Assembly (NCBI GenBank): GCA_028023455.1 | Contig: JAQFVV010000454.1 | Location: forward strand, 62,001 to 126,000 | Length of the DNA: 64,000 nucleotides | Direction: 5' to 3' | Source: Epiperipatus broadwayi | Taxonomy: Eukaryota > Onychophora > Udeonychophora > Euonychophora > Peripatidae | In this document: positions 16,732-28,345 of the stretch, piece by piece | How the letters are laid out: each line of letters begins with the position of its first letter | How positions within the stretch are numbered: position 1 is the stretch's first letter | The notes under the pieces: generated by a model | The model's input: only the letters and a program-made list of their open reading frames with translations | The model's database searches: none | What the model was told of the DNA's origin: nothing | Translations under genes and position numbers: made by a program

Positions 16732-18733
16732 GTTTCACATTCATGAATATAATGTTACCTGTATTATCTTTATCACATCTTTTTTCTTTGAGAACATTTA
16801 TAGAACAATAAAACTTCACTAACTATATTATATCCTTAAAATTATAATTCTTAGTTGTTAAAAATGTTCAAAAAATAATTATCCAGGATGCAATCATTTA
16901 AGTATTCACAATTTTAAATCTTTGACATTTTAAAGTTGAAGGGATCCTAATGAATAAGCTTAACAACTCTTAATCCTTATACAAAATGCTTAATAACAAT
17001 GTTGAGTTTGGAAGTATAAATCCATTACTGGTCAGTTTCCACATAACATTTGACAAACTTATAATTATTTGTTTTAAATTTCTTAAGTATTAAACACTAA
17101 TTAATCTTTTAAAGCATAATTTTCATCGGCTATAAAATCTCTAAGCAATTTCTGAAGATAAAATATTGATGAATAATAGCACTTTCATAACTTTAGATCA
17201 TTGTGGTATTAAGTAGTATTTAATCTACGGGATATATTACTTTTTAAACTAATATCCAAAGCTTTGGGTAGTTTTTTCATAAATATAATATAAAGTAATT
17301 TATTAATCCATTAGTCCATAGTAGTTTTATAATACTCATCTGAAGCTTTATATAGATATAGCAAATATAAATTCCAAGCAAATAATTTCTGATTTGGAGA
17401 AGAGACTAATAAATAATGCATTTTAAACAAACAACGTGGCATTCTATGAAGTACTTTTAAATGTTTTGATAGTTAAAATTCAAATATTTGATTTTAACCC
17501 TTTTAAATTCATTATTTAATGATGTATATTGTTAGACATTTACTTTGTTCATTCAGGGCAATATAGAGGAACATTTGCCATTATTAAAAAGAAAATGTTT
17601 AGTTGGTTGTCTACTCAGACATCATTTTAAGGCAGGATGCCAAAATGTTAATTTTGCATTTAAATCTTATGCAATCTTCATGCATATGATTATAAAAGAC
17701 TAAACTTTTTTTTTAACATGTAGGTTTATTTATAGATTCAGGTCATATGATCAGTGAGATCAAAATTTTTACTTAAAATCTTTCACTTTTTATTTTATTT
17801 TTACAGGACTATTCTATTACTATTGCTTAGCAATGGCAGGAAACAGATGATATTTGGAAAGTGCCAAAATTTGTGATCATTTCATTTTTAAAATTTATAG
17901 ACAAATATTATTTTAAAATATTAAAATACAAGATTATATTAATTAATGATTAAAATAAAATAAATATATATTATTAGTTTATAGATAAATCATATTATTT
18001 ACAACTTTCTTAAACACTTTATCAATACTCTTTATTTATATCAAAACTAACAGTTTCAACTCTCCTGCAGTCATCATCAGAACTACAATATTCAAAGATA
18101 TAATTATATAATTAATACATTTATACAAATATTCATATACATAATTAATACACGAAATAAACAAAAAATAAAATATACATTTTAACCTGACCATTATAAA
18201 TAATCATTTCCCATTTTATTATTTTACTCTTAAATAATTCTATCTACATTTGTTTTACATCACTTTATTTAATTTTTTTTTAAAAAATTATTATTTATTA
18301 CAATTATAAAACTTTAACATTTATTCTACTATTTAATACATATTATTGTCATTTTACTTAAGAAGGTATTCATTTATTAATAACATTCTCACAGCGTCTG
18401 CGCAGCTTAACAGGCTGTCATTCTATCGTAATTAAGAAAGTTGTAAATGGTATGATATGTTAAAGTAGAAATCAATACATAGGAAAAGAAGCAGAAATTA
18501 TTTACAAATAAATAATTTATATTAGTAAAATATTAAATTAAATGATTTTTTCCTTTCTTTTTATTTTATTTTGTTTTCTTTAAGTTACCATCATCATTGA
18601 TGATAAATGTAATTATTACTCTAATAACAAATTTATTAAAACATCTTATAATTATACATTCAACTACATAAAATTATTAGTGCATGCTCGCGTGCTTGAA
18701 TATTATGCTAAAACATTATATTGTTATTAAATG
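16732..18733. other. AT-rich sequence, no gene seen
   Basis: No long frame, tRNA or clear repeat. A short stretch around 18045-18090 on the minus strand resembles one at 54388-54450 on the plus strand ('tgatga' followed by 'gactgc' and 'aaact') and is probably an old dispersed repeat. Confidence 0.5.
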
Positions 18734-18745
18734 TAGTTTACATCT

Positions 18746-18838
18746 CTTTTTTCTCCATGTGTCATAGCATCAGCCAGGAAGCGAGCATGCTAACCCAGGA
18801 CAACTGATTGTAAGGCAGCTGTGCCACCATCGCTTGAC
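18746..18838 (-). mobile_element. tRNA-derived SINE copy S1
   Basis: Read on the minus strand this is a tRNA-like unit ending in 'gctgatgctatgacacatg' and an A-rich tail. It is bracketed by exact 12-bp direct repeats TAGTTTACATCT (18734-18745 and 18839-18850), a clear target site duplication. The T-arm region carries a small insertion compared with the 60.9-kb copy. Confidence 0.85.
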
Positions 18839-19148
18839 TAGTTTACATCTTTAGCTGAAATAATAAAGTTACTACTATACCAAAAGTATTTTTAAATATT
18901 TTATTCCTGTTGTAGTTAATGTTGTATCTTTCTATTCTGTCTATTATTCTTTCAAAATTAATTTTACATGTGTGTGTATCTTTTTCAATGAAATTTTAAT
19001 TGTAATAACACAAATTTTGATACATATAATTTTTTTAAGACACTGTGTATTTATAAAATCTGGACCGAAAAAAATCATGGATAAATATAATAATTTACCT
19101 CACTAGGTAGAAGTATCAATAATATTAATTATCACTTCCAATTTGCAA

Positions 19149-19184
19149 CAACAACAACAACAATAATAATAATAATAATAATAA
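19149..19184 (+). repeat. (CAA)n(TAA)n microsatellite
   Basis: Trinucleotide run of CAA changing into AAT/TAA units. Confidence 0.85.
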
Positions 19185-19275
19185 TGATTATGATGATAAT
19201 AACAATAAATCCATTTGCATTCATAAAACTTATTCACAATCTGATAACCCAAGTTGACTATTATAATCCAAAATT

Positions 19276-19913
19276 AAAACAGGCAAAACTCATTATACAT
19301 ATTATCACTTACTACAAGGCAAAGTGATCAATGGATGACAGAAAGCTTGTGCATAAAATCCCCATCTAGTGCCTCCTCATCCAATATTCCCAGAGTAGTT
19401 TCTGGCTTGTGGCCTTCATCAGTGAGGAGCCTTGGATCTGAGAGCACTGCACCTAGATCTTAGAATCTAATGCAACCCTCCAGCAGCCACCATTTATCTC
19501 TACTTAATTTCAAAACCATGAGTCTTAAATTGAAAACACTATAATATTTCCAATCCAAGCTCAGTAGTTTATATAGTCATATAGGTCTGAACTCAGTTCA
19601 GTACCTATACATTTTGGTGTCTTTGGTTCTTTAATAACCATAGCTACCACTATCATATTAGGCAGAATTGGTTTTAAGCCAATAAACATCACATGATCAC
19701 CATTTCTTATACGTGCTTATAACTGTTATTAAAACAGGCAAAACTCACTATAAGTATTGCCACTCACTGCAAGCCAGTGTAGTCAATGGATGCCAGAAGG
19801 CTTGTGCATAAAATCTGGCTTGCAGTGAGTGGCAATATGTATAGGGAGTTTTGTCTATTTTAATAACAGTTACAAGCAAGCATAAGAAATGGTGATCATG
19901 TGATGTTTATTGG
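19276..19913 (-). mobile_element. Family C element C1 (hammerhead-bearing)
   Basis: A 638-bp non-coding insertion between 13-bp direct repeats ATAATCCAAAATT (19263-19275 and 19914-19926). On the minus strand it starts with a compact inverted-repeat block (about 19680-19913, ends 'catcacatgatcacc' and 'ggtgatcatgtgatg'). It then runs through a body containing 'ctgaactgagttcag' to a hammerhead motif, and ends in 'gttttgcctgtttt'. The target duplication length matches the LINE and SINE copies here, which favours retrotransposition over a cut-and-paste transposon despite the inverted ends. Confidence 0.8.
19383..19440 (-). ncRNA. Hammerhead ribozyme motif, family C, C1 copy
   Basis: On the minus strand the CTGATGA box (19422-19416) is followed by a 3-bp stem II GGC/GCC with an A-A mismatch next to the core, then GAAAC (19402-19398). 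Stem I pairs ATCCAA with TTGGAT beyond an internal loop. The cleavage triplet has become CTC instead of GTC; this still obeys the NUH rule. Catalytic competence is uncertain because of the A-A mismatch. Confidence 0.65.
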
Positions 19914-20756
19914 ATAATCCAAAATTCTTGGTTTCAAACTTATTCCCAGATTATTAATTTTTTTTTACATTAAAAAAGATTAAATAGTTAATGCACTTCT
20001 TATCATTATTAAAAATTATGGTATTCCTTAAAATAGTCTAAATTACTGAAAACTTAAACACCCATTAAAATTAAATAATAATAAAAACAGGTCATTGTAG
20101 TAACTAATGAATATACATTTTCAGTAAATTCTTTATATTATAATGCATCAAAACATTTATTTTTGTATTAGTACAACAACTTCATAGAAAGAAAAAAATA
20201 AAAATTTCGTGATTGGTTGTTTTTTTATTATATTTTTTGCAATAAAAATCTTTCCATCTTCTTAATAACATTAAGTATATTATTATGTTTTAATCATGCT
20301 TTTTTAATGATAAAAAATATTATCTTTTTGTAGTACCATTTATGTAAGCAATTTATGATCAATGTTCCCATTTGTCTTCCATTTTCAAATATCTATTGTC
20401 TAGAAAAAAATGAAAATCATAAAGTGGATAATTTTCTTTATATATTAATTTGATATAATAATGTGTTAAAAAGGCTACTTGATAATATATTGTATTACAT
20501 TTATTTATTTTTTAATTTAAAATGTTTTGTGAATTTATTTAAAATTAAATAAAAAATATAATCTGAATAAATTTATCTCATGTTAAAGTAGTAGAAACTA
20601 CTATTCATAAAAATTTTAGTTTTCTTTTGTAATTTTATCTAAATTAAAAAATATTTCTTATCGGTTTTCATTTAATGGTGTTTAACTTGTTTTAATATTT
20701 AACTTTTTTTATTGATTATCATTTTAATAACAAACTAGATATAGATATAAAAAAAA

Positions 20757-21092
20757 ATCAAAGTCATATATCACATGACTCAATTTTTAAGCTTGTAAAT
20801 AAAAAACAAAGAGCTCTGCTAATTTGCTCTAACAAGTTTTATTGATAAAACGCCAGCTAAACAAAGCATTTAAAAATCTCTATCTTGAAAACCACTCCTT
20901 AGCCTCAGAGCAATGGTTTCATGCTTTGGCACTCCTCAGTAAGGCGCTAGAATAGTTTCAGAGACTAGATCTAAAAATACCAAGCCAAAGTCAGCATTTA
21001 TCTAAAAGTTAACTATTAAGTAGAAAATCTGAAATTTTTAGACATTTAAATGTCTTCAAACCAGCTATCTAATCTGATATATTAATAGACAT
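20757..21092 (-). mobile_element. Family B element B2 (hammerhead-bearing)
   Basis: Homologous to the elements at 16.5, 37.8 and 46.0 kb in minus orientation. Shared landmarks are 'atcacatgac', 'aagcttgta', the ribozyme, 'aaaatacca' with 'gtcagcatttatctaa', and 'gacatttaaatgtcttcaaa'. No coding frame. I could not identify a convincing target duplication, so the ends are approximate. Confidence 0.7.
20891..20956 (-). ncRNA. Hammerhead ribozyme with two-part stem I (family B)
   Basis: On the minus strand, stem I has an outer 7-bp helix (ACTATTC with GAGTGGT, G-U pairs allowed), a 4x4 internal loop, and an inner 6-bp helix (GCCTTA with TGAGGC). CTGAGGA (20939-20933), stem II GTGC/GCAT with CAAA loop, and GAAAC (20920-20916) follow. 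Stem III has decayed from CCATGG to CCATTG; the cleavage triplet is CTC. An internal loop in stem I opposite loop II is how natural type-I hammerheads make their activating tertiary contact. Confidence 0.8.
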
Positions 21093-21857
21093 ATTTATAA
21101 TTATAGACAAACAATAAAAATAAGTCAATTAAAAAAAAAAAACCAACAGAAAATATAGGCTATTCATCTTGAAAATAGCCATAACATTAAGTAACTCAAC
21201 AATTTAAAGAAGTCAGCAGCCGATCAAATAAAAACAATCTAAAGACCAATGCTGGTATACCACTGTCAGTGACAACATTAATAAAAACATATGCAAAGCA
21301 TAACAAAAAATATAAAACTATTATAAAAATTAAGTTGAATATATATTGGATTATTTACATGTATTCCAAAAATAATAACTGTATATTATGAATTTCTTTT
21401 TTTGAGATAAATGTTAATTAGAAATGGGCATATTAAAAACATTCAAAAGGAGGTAAAGCAGAATTGGATTATATTTTAACTAAAAAAAATATGTATTTCA
21501 AGATTGTAATGCTCTTAATAGATTCGACACAGGAAGTGATCATTGACTAATGAGATGTAAAATATGTGTTAATGCGAAATTAGAGAGATGAAAATTATTA
21601 AGAAAAACAATATTAACCGTTAATATTCCTAAAAAGAAAATAAATAAATTAGAACTTGTAAATTATTTTAAAATATTAACAGATTTTAAAAATAATTCAA
21701 ACTTGAATGAAATCAGTATGAAGTGAACTGATATGTTATTAAGAATTGCAATAAAGATATTTTCTATTGAGCAAAACACTATATAAAGAAAAAGAGGAAA
21801 ATGACACTTCTTTAAAATGATCCATTAAAAATGACGATATTAATTTTTTTTCTGTAA

Positions 21858-22152
21858 TACAGACTGCACTTATATATGTAATATATAGGGAGTTTGAACT
21901 CAGACTTTCACACGACCCTCAACCATCCATGCTATATTATACCACTGATACCCTTGATCACACACACATGTCGAAAAGATAGATAATCATCAATAGACAT
22001 ATTTCATGCTAAGCCAGCACTCATCAGTTGGTCCAGATTATCATCTCCACACATATACACAACCAAAGCTCAGCTTGTGATCAAGTGTATCAGTGGTATG
22101 AAATAGCATGGACGGTTGAGGGTCGTGTAAAAGTCTGAGTTCAAACCCCCTT
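21858..22152. mobile_element. Family D insertion in LINE L1, head-to-head halves
   Basis: About 21858-22075 is a family-D unit in minus orientation (tRNA-like part, hammerhead, then the start of the body). It is joined at about 22075 to a plus-oriented tRNA-like piece with 'gtatcagtggtatgaaatagc' and 'gagttcaaaccc'. LINE L1 sequence resumes at about 22156. The abrupt inversion suggests a template switch or snap-back during reverse transcription, or a rearrangement after insertion. Confidence 0.75.
21982..22042 (-). ncRNA. Hammerhead ribozyme, family D, G-U closed stem II
   Basis: On the minus strand the outer stem I GATAATC pairs perfectly with GATTATC. The inner stem I ACCAA pairs with TTGAT with one mismatch. 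CTGATGA is 22027-22021, stem II is GTGCT/AGCAT around a GGCTT loop, and GAAAT is 22005-22001. Here the pair next to the core is G-U, whereas other family-D copies have U-U, so this copy may preserve the ancestral state. Confidence 0.75.
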
Positions 22153-23077
22153 TATAAAAATAATGATGTAAGAAAATATAATTATGACGTTGCAAGAAAA
22201 ATTATAGAAGTGAATTAAAAGTTTCAAAAGTGTAAGACAACATATAAATAATCTTAATAAAAAGAAAAAAAGAATGCAACCATTTTTAAAAGAAAGATGG
22301 CATCATGAAATATACAGAAGAGTTCTATAAAGAGTTATAAAGCAAAAGAACAAAAAATAACTATATCTATAGTTATTATAACTATTACAACTTCTGAATT
22401 ATCCAGTATTTTTAATGAAAAAAATAATAAAAATGCAATGAAATCTATGAAAAAGAGAAAAGTTCTAAGAAATGATAGAATTATAATTGATACCTTAAAA
22501 GAAGCAGAAGAAAAAATAGAAAAAAATGTTCGCAAAGTTATATACCAAATGTCTAAATAATAAAGATGTATCAGCTAATTGAAAGACTATAGTAGTGATG
22601 CTAATATTTAAAAAATGATAAAGAAGATATTAGAAATTGCAGATCTATCAGTCCTTTATCAATTCTGCACAAAAATTTGTACCAAAATAATTACAACTCA
22701 CCATCAGCAAACTTTGGACTTTAACCAACCAACCAAAAAATAAAAAAAATAAACAAACAAATTGGATTCAAATCTGTTTTTAGTACAGTGGATCATATCC
22801 ATATATTTAAAAGTTATAAAACAAATCAATAAATATGAATTTCCATTAGACTTTAGATTTGTAGATTATGAGAAGGCATTTCATTCTATAAGAAAAGGTG
22901 AAGAAACAATTCATTTAAAAAGTGGACATGTACTCTACTATAGAGGCACAAATATTGGAAATACAAGTGGAATAGGATTCATTATAAATAAAAAAATGGA
23001 AGAATAACATTGTAGAGATTGATGGTGTTTCAGACAGGGTGGCAAGATTAGTTTTATAACTTAATAGCAGATACCAA

Positions 23078-24466
23078 ATGCAGATAATTCAGGTTTATGC
23101 CCCAACAAGTTCTCATAGTGATGAAGCAGTAGAAGATTTTTATATGGATGTACAAAAGGCTTTTGATCAGAGTAAACAACATTTTAAAATTGTTATGGGC
23201 GGCTTTAATGCTAGAATTGGTAAACAAATGAAAGATGAAAATATTGTAGGTAATTTTGGTTATGGTAATAGAAATGAGAGAGAACATAGACTTGTGGAAT
23301 TTGCAGAAAAAGAAAAACTTTATATTATGAATTCTTTTTTTGAGAAAAAGGTTAAAAGAAAATGGACTTGGAAGCATCCAAATGAAGGTACAGCAGAATT
23401 GGACTATATTTTGACTAACAGAAAATACATATTTCAAGATTGTAAGGTTCTTAATAAATTTAACACAGGAAGTGATCATCGATTAGTAAGATGTAAGATA
23501 CATGTTAATGCAAAACTAGAGAGACAAAAATTATTAAGAAAAACAATATTTACAGTTGATATTCCTAATCTTCAGAAACATTCTAATGAATTTAAATTAG
23601 AACTTACAAATAGGTTTCAAGTGTTAGGAGATTTTGAACATGATTCAGATTTGAATGAAATTAATATGGAAATAACTGATACACTTTTAAAAACTGCAAC
23701 AAACATAGCTGGTAGAAAAAAGCAGCAATTGACTAATAAAATTTCTACTGAGACTAGAGAATTTATGGAGAAAAGAAGGAATATGAAGATATACAAAAAT
23801 GATGCATTAAAAAGGATTGAATATCTCGAATTTTGTAAAATGGTGCTGAAAAGAGTTGAAAATGATATAAGAAAGTATAATTGTGAACTAGCAAGGAAAG
23901 CTGTAGAAGAGAATAAAAGTCTAAAGAGTGTAAAACAACATTTTGGTATTGGTATGAAATTTATATCTGCAATAAGAAAAAAAGATGGCATTATTACTAA
24001 AAGGAGAGATGACATCATGAAATGTGTAGAAGACTTCTATCAAGAATTATATAGTAATAAAGAAGAAGTACCTCCTATACCTATTATATCTTCTGAATTG
24101 CCCAGAATTTTGAATGAGGAGGTGAGACATACAATTAAATTTATGAAGAAAGGGAAGGCTCCAGGTAATGATGGAATTATAATTGATATATTAAAAGAAG
24201 CAGGTGAAGAAATAAAATTTTTTTTAGCAAAGTTATATTCTAAATGTCTAAATGATAAAGATGTACCAGATGATTGGAAGAATGTGGTATTAATATTAAT
24301 ATTTAAAAAAGGTGATAAAAATGATATTAGAAATTACAGACCTATCAGTCTTTTATCAGTTTTATACAAAATTTTTACTAAGATAATTACAACTCGTCTA
24401 CAGAGAACACTGGACTTCCACCAACCAAGGGAAAAGCTGGATTTAAAAGTGGTTTTAGTACAGTAG
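23078..24466 (+). pseudogene. L2 frame 1: endonuclease domain plus N-terminal RT
   Basis: A 462-codon open stretch. The endonuclease shows QVYAPTSSHSDEAV near residues 5-18, the MGGFNARIG motif around residue 41 (usually GDFNA, so a catalytic Asp is Gly here), ELDYILTN near 107, and GSDHRLVRC near 131, which keeps the catalytic Asp-His. After a basic linker, the RT N-terminal region has KAPGNDGI near residue 362 and IRNYRPISLLSVLYKI near 418. The true protein would start upstream; the first Met is not a natural start. The last ~12 residues are out of frame because of the one-base deletion. Contains no host function. Confidence 0.9.
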
Positions 24467-25098
24467 ATCATATCCAGGTATTAAGAGAAGTTATAGAAAG
24501 GACAAATAAATATGAGTTGCCATTATGCTTAGGATTTGTAGATTATGAAAAGGCATTTGATTCTATAAATATTTCTTCAGTGATTAAAGCATTGGATTAT
24601 CAAGGTATAGATCCAGGATATTGTCATATTTTAAAGAATATTTATAAAAATGCAACAGCAACAATTAGATTACATAATGATAGCAGGAAAGTCAACATTG
24701 AGAAGGGTGTAAGACAGGGTGACTCCATATCTCCAAAACTTTTTACAGCAGTGCTGCAAGAAGTATTTTGTGGATTAAAATGGGAAGCTAAAGGAGTGAA
24801 AGTAAATGGAGATTATTTAAGTCATTTAGATTTTTCAGATGATGTAGTTGTTTTTGCAAATAATGCTTTAGAGTTACAGGAAATGTTGCAGGAGTTATCA
24901 GATGAAAGTAGGAAAGTAGGACTAAAGATAAATGTTGAAAAGACTAAAGTAATGTTTAATAGATTTTCTCAAAATATGAAAATAAAGATTGATTATGATG
25001 AATTAGAAGAAGTTAACAGTTACAAATACCTTGGTCAGATTATTAATACAGATGGAAACATAATGGATGAAATTAATCATAGAATTAAACTTGGTTAG
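24440..25098 (+). pseudogene. L2 frame 2: RT palm and thumb
   Basis: This continues RT after the frameshift; the first Met is at 24517. Motif A reads FVDYEKAFDSI (near 24535), motif B GVRQGDSISPKLF (near 24710), and motif C FSDDVVVF (near 24832), so the catalytic aspartates are intact. The thumb follows with EVNSYKYLGQIINTDGN. The frame stops at 25096-25098 where L3 has Trp. The downstream part up to about 25595 is the conserved C-terminal region (VFNKCVLPVL, GSETWTLN, WAGHIARRDDNRW) with one more stop at 25297. Confidence 0.9.
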
Positions 25099-25858
25099 AG
25101 TGCTTTTGGTAGAAATAACTTGATACTAAAAGGAAATATGCCTATGTGTTTGAAAAGGAAGGTTTTTAATAAATGTGTTTTGCCAGTTCTTACTTATGGA
25201 TCTGAGACTTGGACACTTAATAGAAGAGCAATACAGAGACTTCAAACCACTCAAAGAAGTATGGAGAGATGCATGTTGGGAGTAACAAGAAGAGATTGAA
25301 AACGCAATGTATGGGTAAGAGAACAAACAGGTGTTACTGATCTCCTTGAAAAAATTAAAAGACTGAAGTGGAGTTGGGCTGGACATATTGCTAGAAGAGA
25401 TGATAATAGATGGACAATTGAAATTTTAAACTGGATTCCAAGAGATTGTAAAAGACCCAGAAAGAGACCACATGTGAGATGGATGGATGAAATAAGAAAG
25501 TTTGCAGGGGTGATGTGGAGAAGAGAAGCTAAAGATCAGAAAAGATGGATTGAACTTGGAGAGACCTTCATCCTGCAGTGGATTGATAATGGTTGATGAT
25601 GATGATGATATGGCACCCCCAATATCTCCAAACGTTTTTGCAGCAGTTTTACAAGAAGTATTTTATAGATTAAAATGAAAAGCTAAGATAATAAAAGTAA
25701 ATGAAAATTATTTAAATCATTTATATTTTGCACATAGTTGTGACTGTTTTGCAAGAAATGTTTCAGAGTTTCAGGAAATGTTAAATAGAAATAAAAATAA
25801 ATGCTAAGAAGACTAAAATAATGCTTATGGATTTTCTCAGAAGAAAATAAAGATTGAA

Positions 25859-26147
25859 TAACAAGAAGAGATCGAAAACGCAATATATGGGTAAGAGAAC
25901 AAACAGGTGTTACTGACCTGGACATATTGCTAGAAGAGATAATAATAGATGGACAATTGAAATCTTAAACTGGATTTCAAGAGATTGTAAAAGACCCAGA
26001 AAGAGACCATATGTGAAATAGATGGATGAAATAAGAAAGTGTGTAGGGGTGATCTGGAGAAGAGAAGCCAAAGATCAGAGAAGATGGATTAAACTTGGAA
26101 AGACCTTCATCCTGCAGCAGATTGATAATGGTTGATGATGATGATGA
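25859..26147 (+). pseudogene. L4: 3' end of a LINE inserted in L1
   Basis: The sequence jumps from L1's thumb region straight to 'aagaagagatcgaaaacgc', the C-terminal coding part of the same LINE. It carries an internal deletion near 25918 and ends in a (GAT)n tail at about 26132-26147. L1 resumes with 'gaattagaagaagttaac'. It is a short 5'-truncated insertion. Confidence 0.75.
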
Positions 26148-26949
26148 CTCATGAATTAGAAGAAGTTAACAACTACAATTATCTTAGATTATTAATATAG
26201 ATTGAAATGTAAGGTATGAAGTTAATCGTAGAATTAAACTTGCATGGAGTGCTTTTGATAGAAATAACTTACTATTAAAAGAATAAATTCCTATGTATTT
26301 AAAAAGAAAGGTTTTTAATAGATATGTGTTACCAGTTATTACTTATAATTTTCAGACTTGAAAACTAACAGGAAAATAATTCAGAGACTTCAGATCATTC
26401 AACAAAGTATATATATATTGGTAGTAAAAAGAAAGATCAAAAGTGAACTAGTTAGGTGAGAGACTAAAGATGTATTATTGATATTACTGAAAGCTGAAAG
26501 GGAGCTAACTTGAACGAACACTTTGCTAAAAGTGGTAATAATGGATGGGCAATTGAAATCTTAAAGTGTATTCCAAAATATTGGTAAAAAAAACTAGAAA
26601 GTCACATTGGAGATGGATGGAAAAAATAAGATAAATTCTTGGTGTGATGTGGAGAAGTTAAGCTATACATTGATAAAACTGGATTAAACTTAAAGAATCC
26701 TTTATCTTACAGTGGATTGATAATGATAGAATATGTTGATGATGATTAAAAAGCTAATGCCTTTATTGCTGTGAAGTTTATAAGAAGTCTGAGTGCCAGG
26801 CCTGTGAGCATAATTGTTCTTAGAACCTTCTGGTTCCAAGTCAGTTGTTCCAATGCTGCACTAAATCAACAGGGTATAATTCAAAAGATAGTTATTAACA
26901 GAAGAGATATACAAATATTAAGCTTTTACAGTTGCTGAAAAACACTGTA

Positions 26950-26962
26950 TAAAATTGTATTA
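26950..26962. repeat. Left 13-bp target duplication of element C2
   Basis: TAAAATTGTATTA is repeated exactly at 27320-27332. Confidence 0.75.
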
Positions 26963-27319
26963 AAACATGCAAAATTTTCCATACAGTAGTGCCACTCAGT
27001 GCCGACCAGAGTAATCAAGGGATGCCAGAAGGCTTGTGCAGAAAATCCCCACCTAGTGCCTACTCATCCAATATCCCCAGTTTAGTTTCTAGCTTGCAGT
27101 GCTCTCAGATCCAAAGCTCTTCACTAAGGAAGGCCACAAGCTAGAAACTAGTCTGGGGATATTGAATGAGTAGGATGGGGATTTTATGCACAAGCCTTCT
27201 GGCATCCATTGATTACTCTGGTCAGCACTGAGTGGCACTACTATATGGAGAGTTTTGCCTGTTTTAATAACAGTTATGTGCTAGCATAAGAAATAGTAAT
27301 CATGTGAGGTTTAGTGGTT
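26963..27319. mobile_element. Family C element C2, near-complete hairpin
   Basis: This 357-bp element folds on itself: the left arm (from 'gcaaaattttccatac') pairs with the right arm (to 'ggagagttttgcctg'). It lies between exact 13-bp duplications. Right-arm plus strand carries a decayed hammerhead: CTAAGGA at 27124-27130 instead of CTGANGA, then GAAAC at 27144-27148 and TAGTC. The left arm holds only the 3' half of the motif on the minus strand. Losing the invariant G in the box should abolish cleavage. Confidence 0.8.
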
Positions 27320-27332
27320 TAAAATTGTATTA

Positions 27333-28345
27333 TAATATTAATTACAATGACATCACATTTATAATTCTACATAAAGGAGTTGTGCAAAAAATTATAAATT
27401 AGTAATTCAGAGTGAGTGCAAATGATTGTTTATAAATTTTATAGGCAGAGTCATTTGATACACTTAATTTTTCACAAAAAAACATGTACTTTTTAAATGC
27501 TCAATCAAATTGTCATTCTAAGTACAAAGATTATTTTAACTTTTATGTTAATATTGTCGCTGCCCCGTTTACATTTATTAGTAATAAATTATAAAACTTT
27601 TTTAAAAATATTTTTTAAAATAAAATTTACATATATTAATAATAAATTTTAATTTTTTTAAAAAATATTTTTTAAAATAAAAAACACAAGATTAGCAAAG
27701 CAAAATAAACAAATAAATTATATCTGAAATTAAATGTTTTATTTAAAACTAAAATAAATTAAAAATATTTATAAACAATTACAATTTGAATGTATGGCAC
27801 GCACACACACATATAAAGAGAGGCATAATAATAAGAAAAGTTGATTTATTTTATCATCAATTATAAAAGATTCACCCATTTATTGTGTTTGGGAGGTAAT
27901 TAACTATTGGCTGATTAATGGACGATGGAAAATAAGTGCTCAAATATGGAGTTTGTCTTGATTCTAGAACAAAAAAAAAGGCGAGATGTACAAGAATTCT
28001 GCTACAATTTTAGGTGTGACTATGGGTTATATATTTTTTTAAAAAGTACACACCAGAACAGCACTACTATTATGCCAACCAATCAGCTGCATTGAGTATA
28101 AATATCAGTGACTGTGCATTTCTGACTTTGAATTTGGTATTGTTTCAATTAATTGTTTTTGATTAAAAAAAATTAGGTATTATTTATTCTTGTAATTTAA
28201 AGAAATTTATCATCTGTTTTTAAAAATTGCAGTTGAGGTTTGAAATAAAGAAATATCTGAGTTTGCCTAGAATTTCACATAGTTTGGTGCTAGTTTTGAT
28301 ACATATGCAAAATTAAAATAAGCATTAAAATAAATATTTTAGTTA
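27333..28345. other. AT-rich sequence, no gene seen
   Basis: It contains two near-identical 'aaaaaatattttttaaaataaa' type stretches around 27600-27680 and a short (CA)n run. Nothing else recognised. Confidence 0.5.

Larger units (their letters stand above)
22896..25611 (+). pseudogene. L2: RTE-like LINE (endonuclease-reverse transcriptase), decayed
   Basis: A 5'-truncated LINE inserted in L1, encoding an APE-type endonuclease followed by reverse transcriptase and a C-terminal region. Reading opens at about 22898 inside the endonuclease. A frameshift near 22998 and a stop at 23057 precede the long frame. A stop at 25096 replaces a Trp codon and another at 25297 replaces an Arg codon. A one-base deletion near 24440 separates the two RT halves. 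The 3' end is a short (GAT)n tail (about 25593-25609). No separate ORF1 is visible, as is usual for the RTE clade. It cannot encode a working protein as it stands. Confidence 0.9.
21360..26755 (+). pseudogene. L1: old RTE-like LINE, interrupted by three insertions
   Basis: Four fragments line up in order with the better-preserved copy L2. About 21360-21857 covers the endonuclease C-terminal part, including decayed 'gcagaattggattatatt' and 'ggaagtgatcattga'. About 22153-22895 covers the linker and first RT motifs, up to the DYEKAF motif. Positions 25612-25858 run from RT motif B into the thumb. Positions 26149-26755 cover the C-terminal part and a short 'gatgatgat' 3' tail. The gaps are filled by family-D sequence, LINE copy L2 and LINE tail L4. 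Many stops and frameshifts show it is the oldest layer. About 57 codons of RT are lost at the L2 insertion site. Confidence 0.8.

Noticed and set aside
19276-19913. Calling families B and C simple DNA-transposon MITEs because of inverted ends
   Set aside because: Target duplications of 12-13 bp equal to those of LINE and SINE copies, and conserved ribozyme cores, fit retrotransposition better. A MITE origin for the end blocks is not fully excluded.
23054-23479. 141-codon minus-strand frame
   Set aside because: It is antisense to the LINE endonuclease coding region, as are the frames at 23617-24018, 25126-25386, 31874-32077 and 33086-33406.
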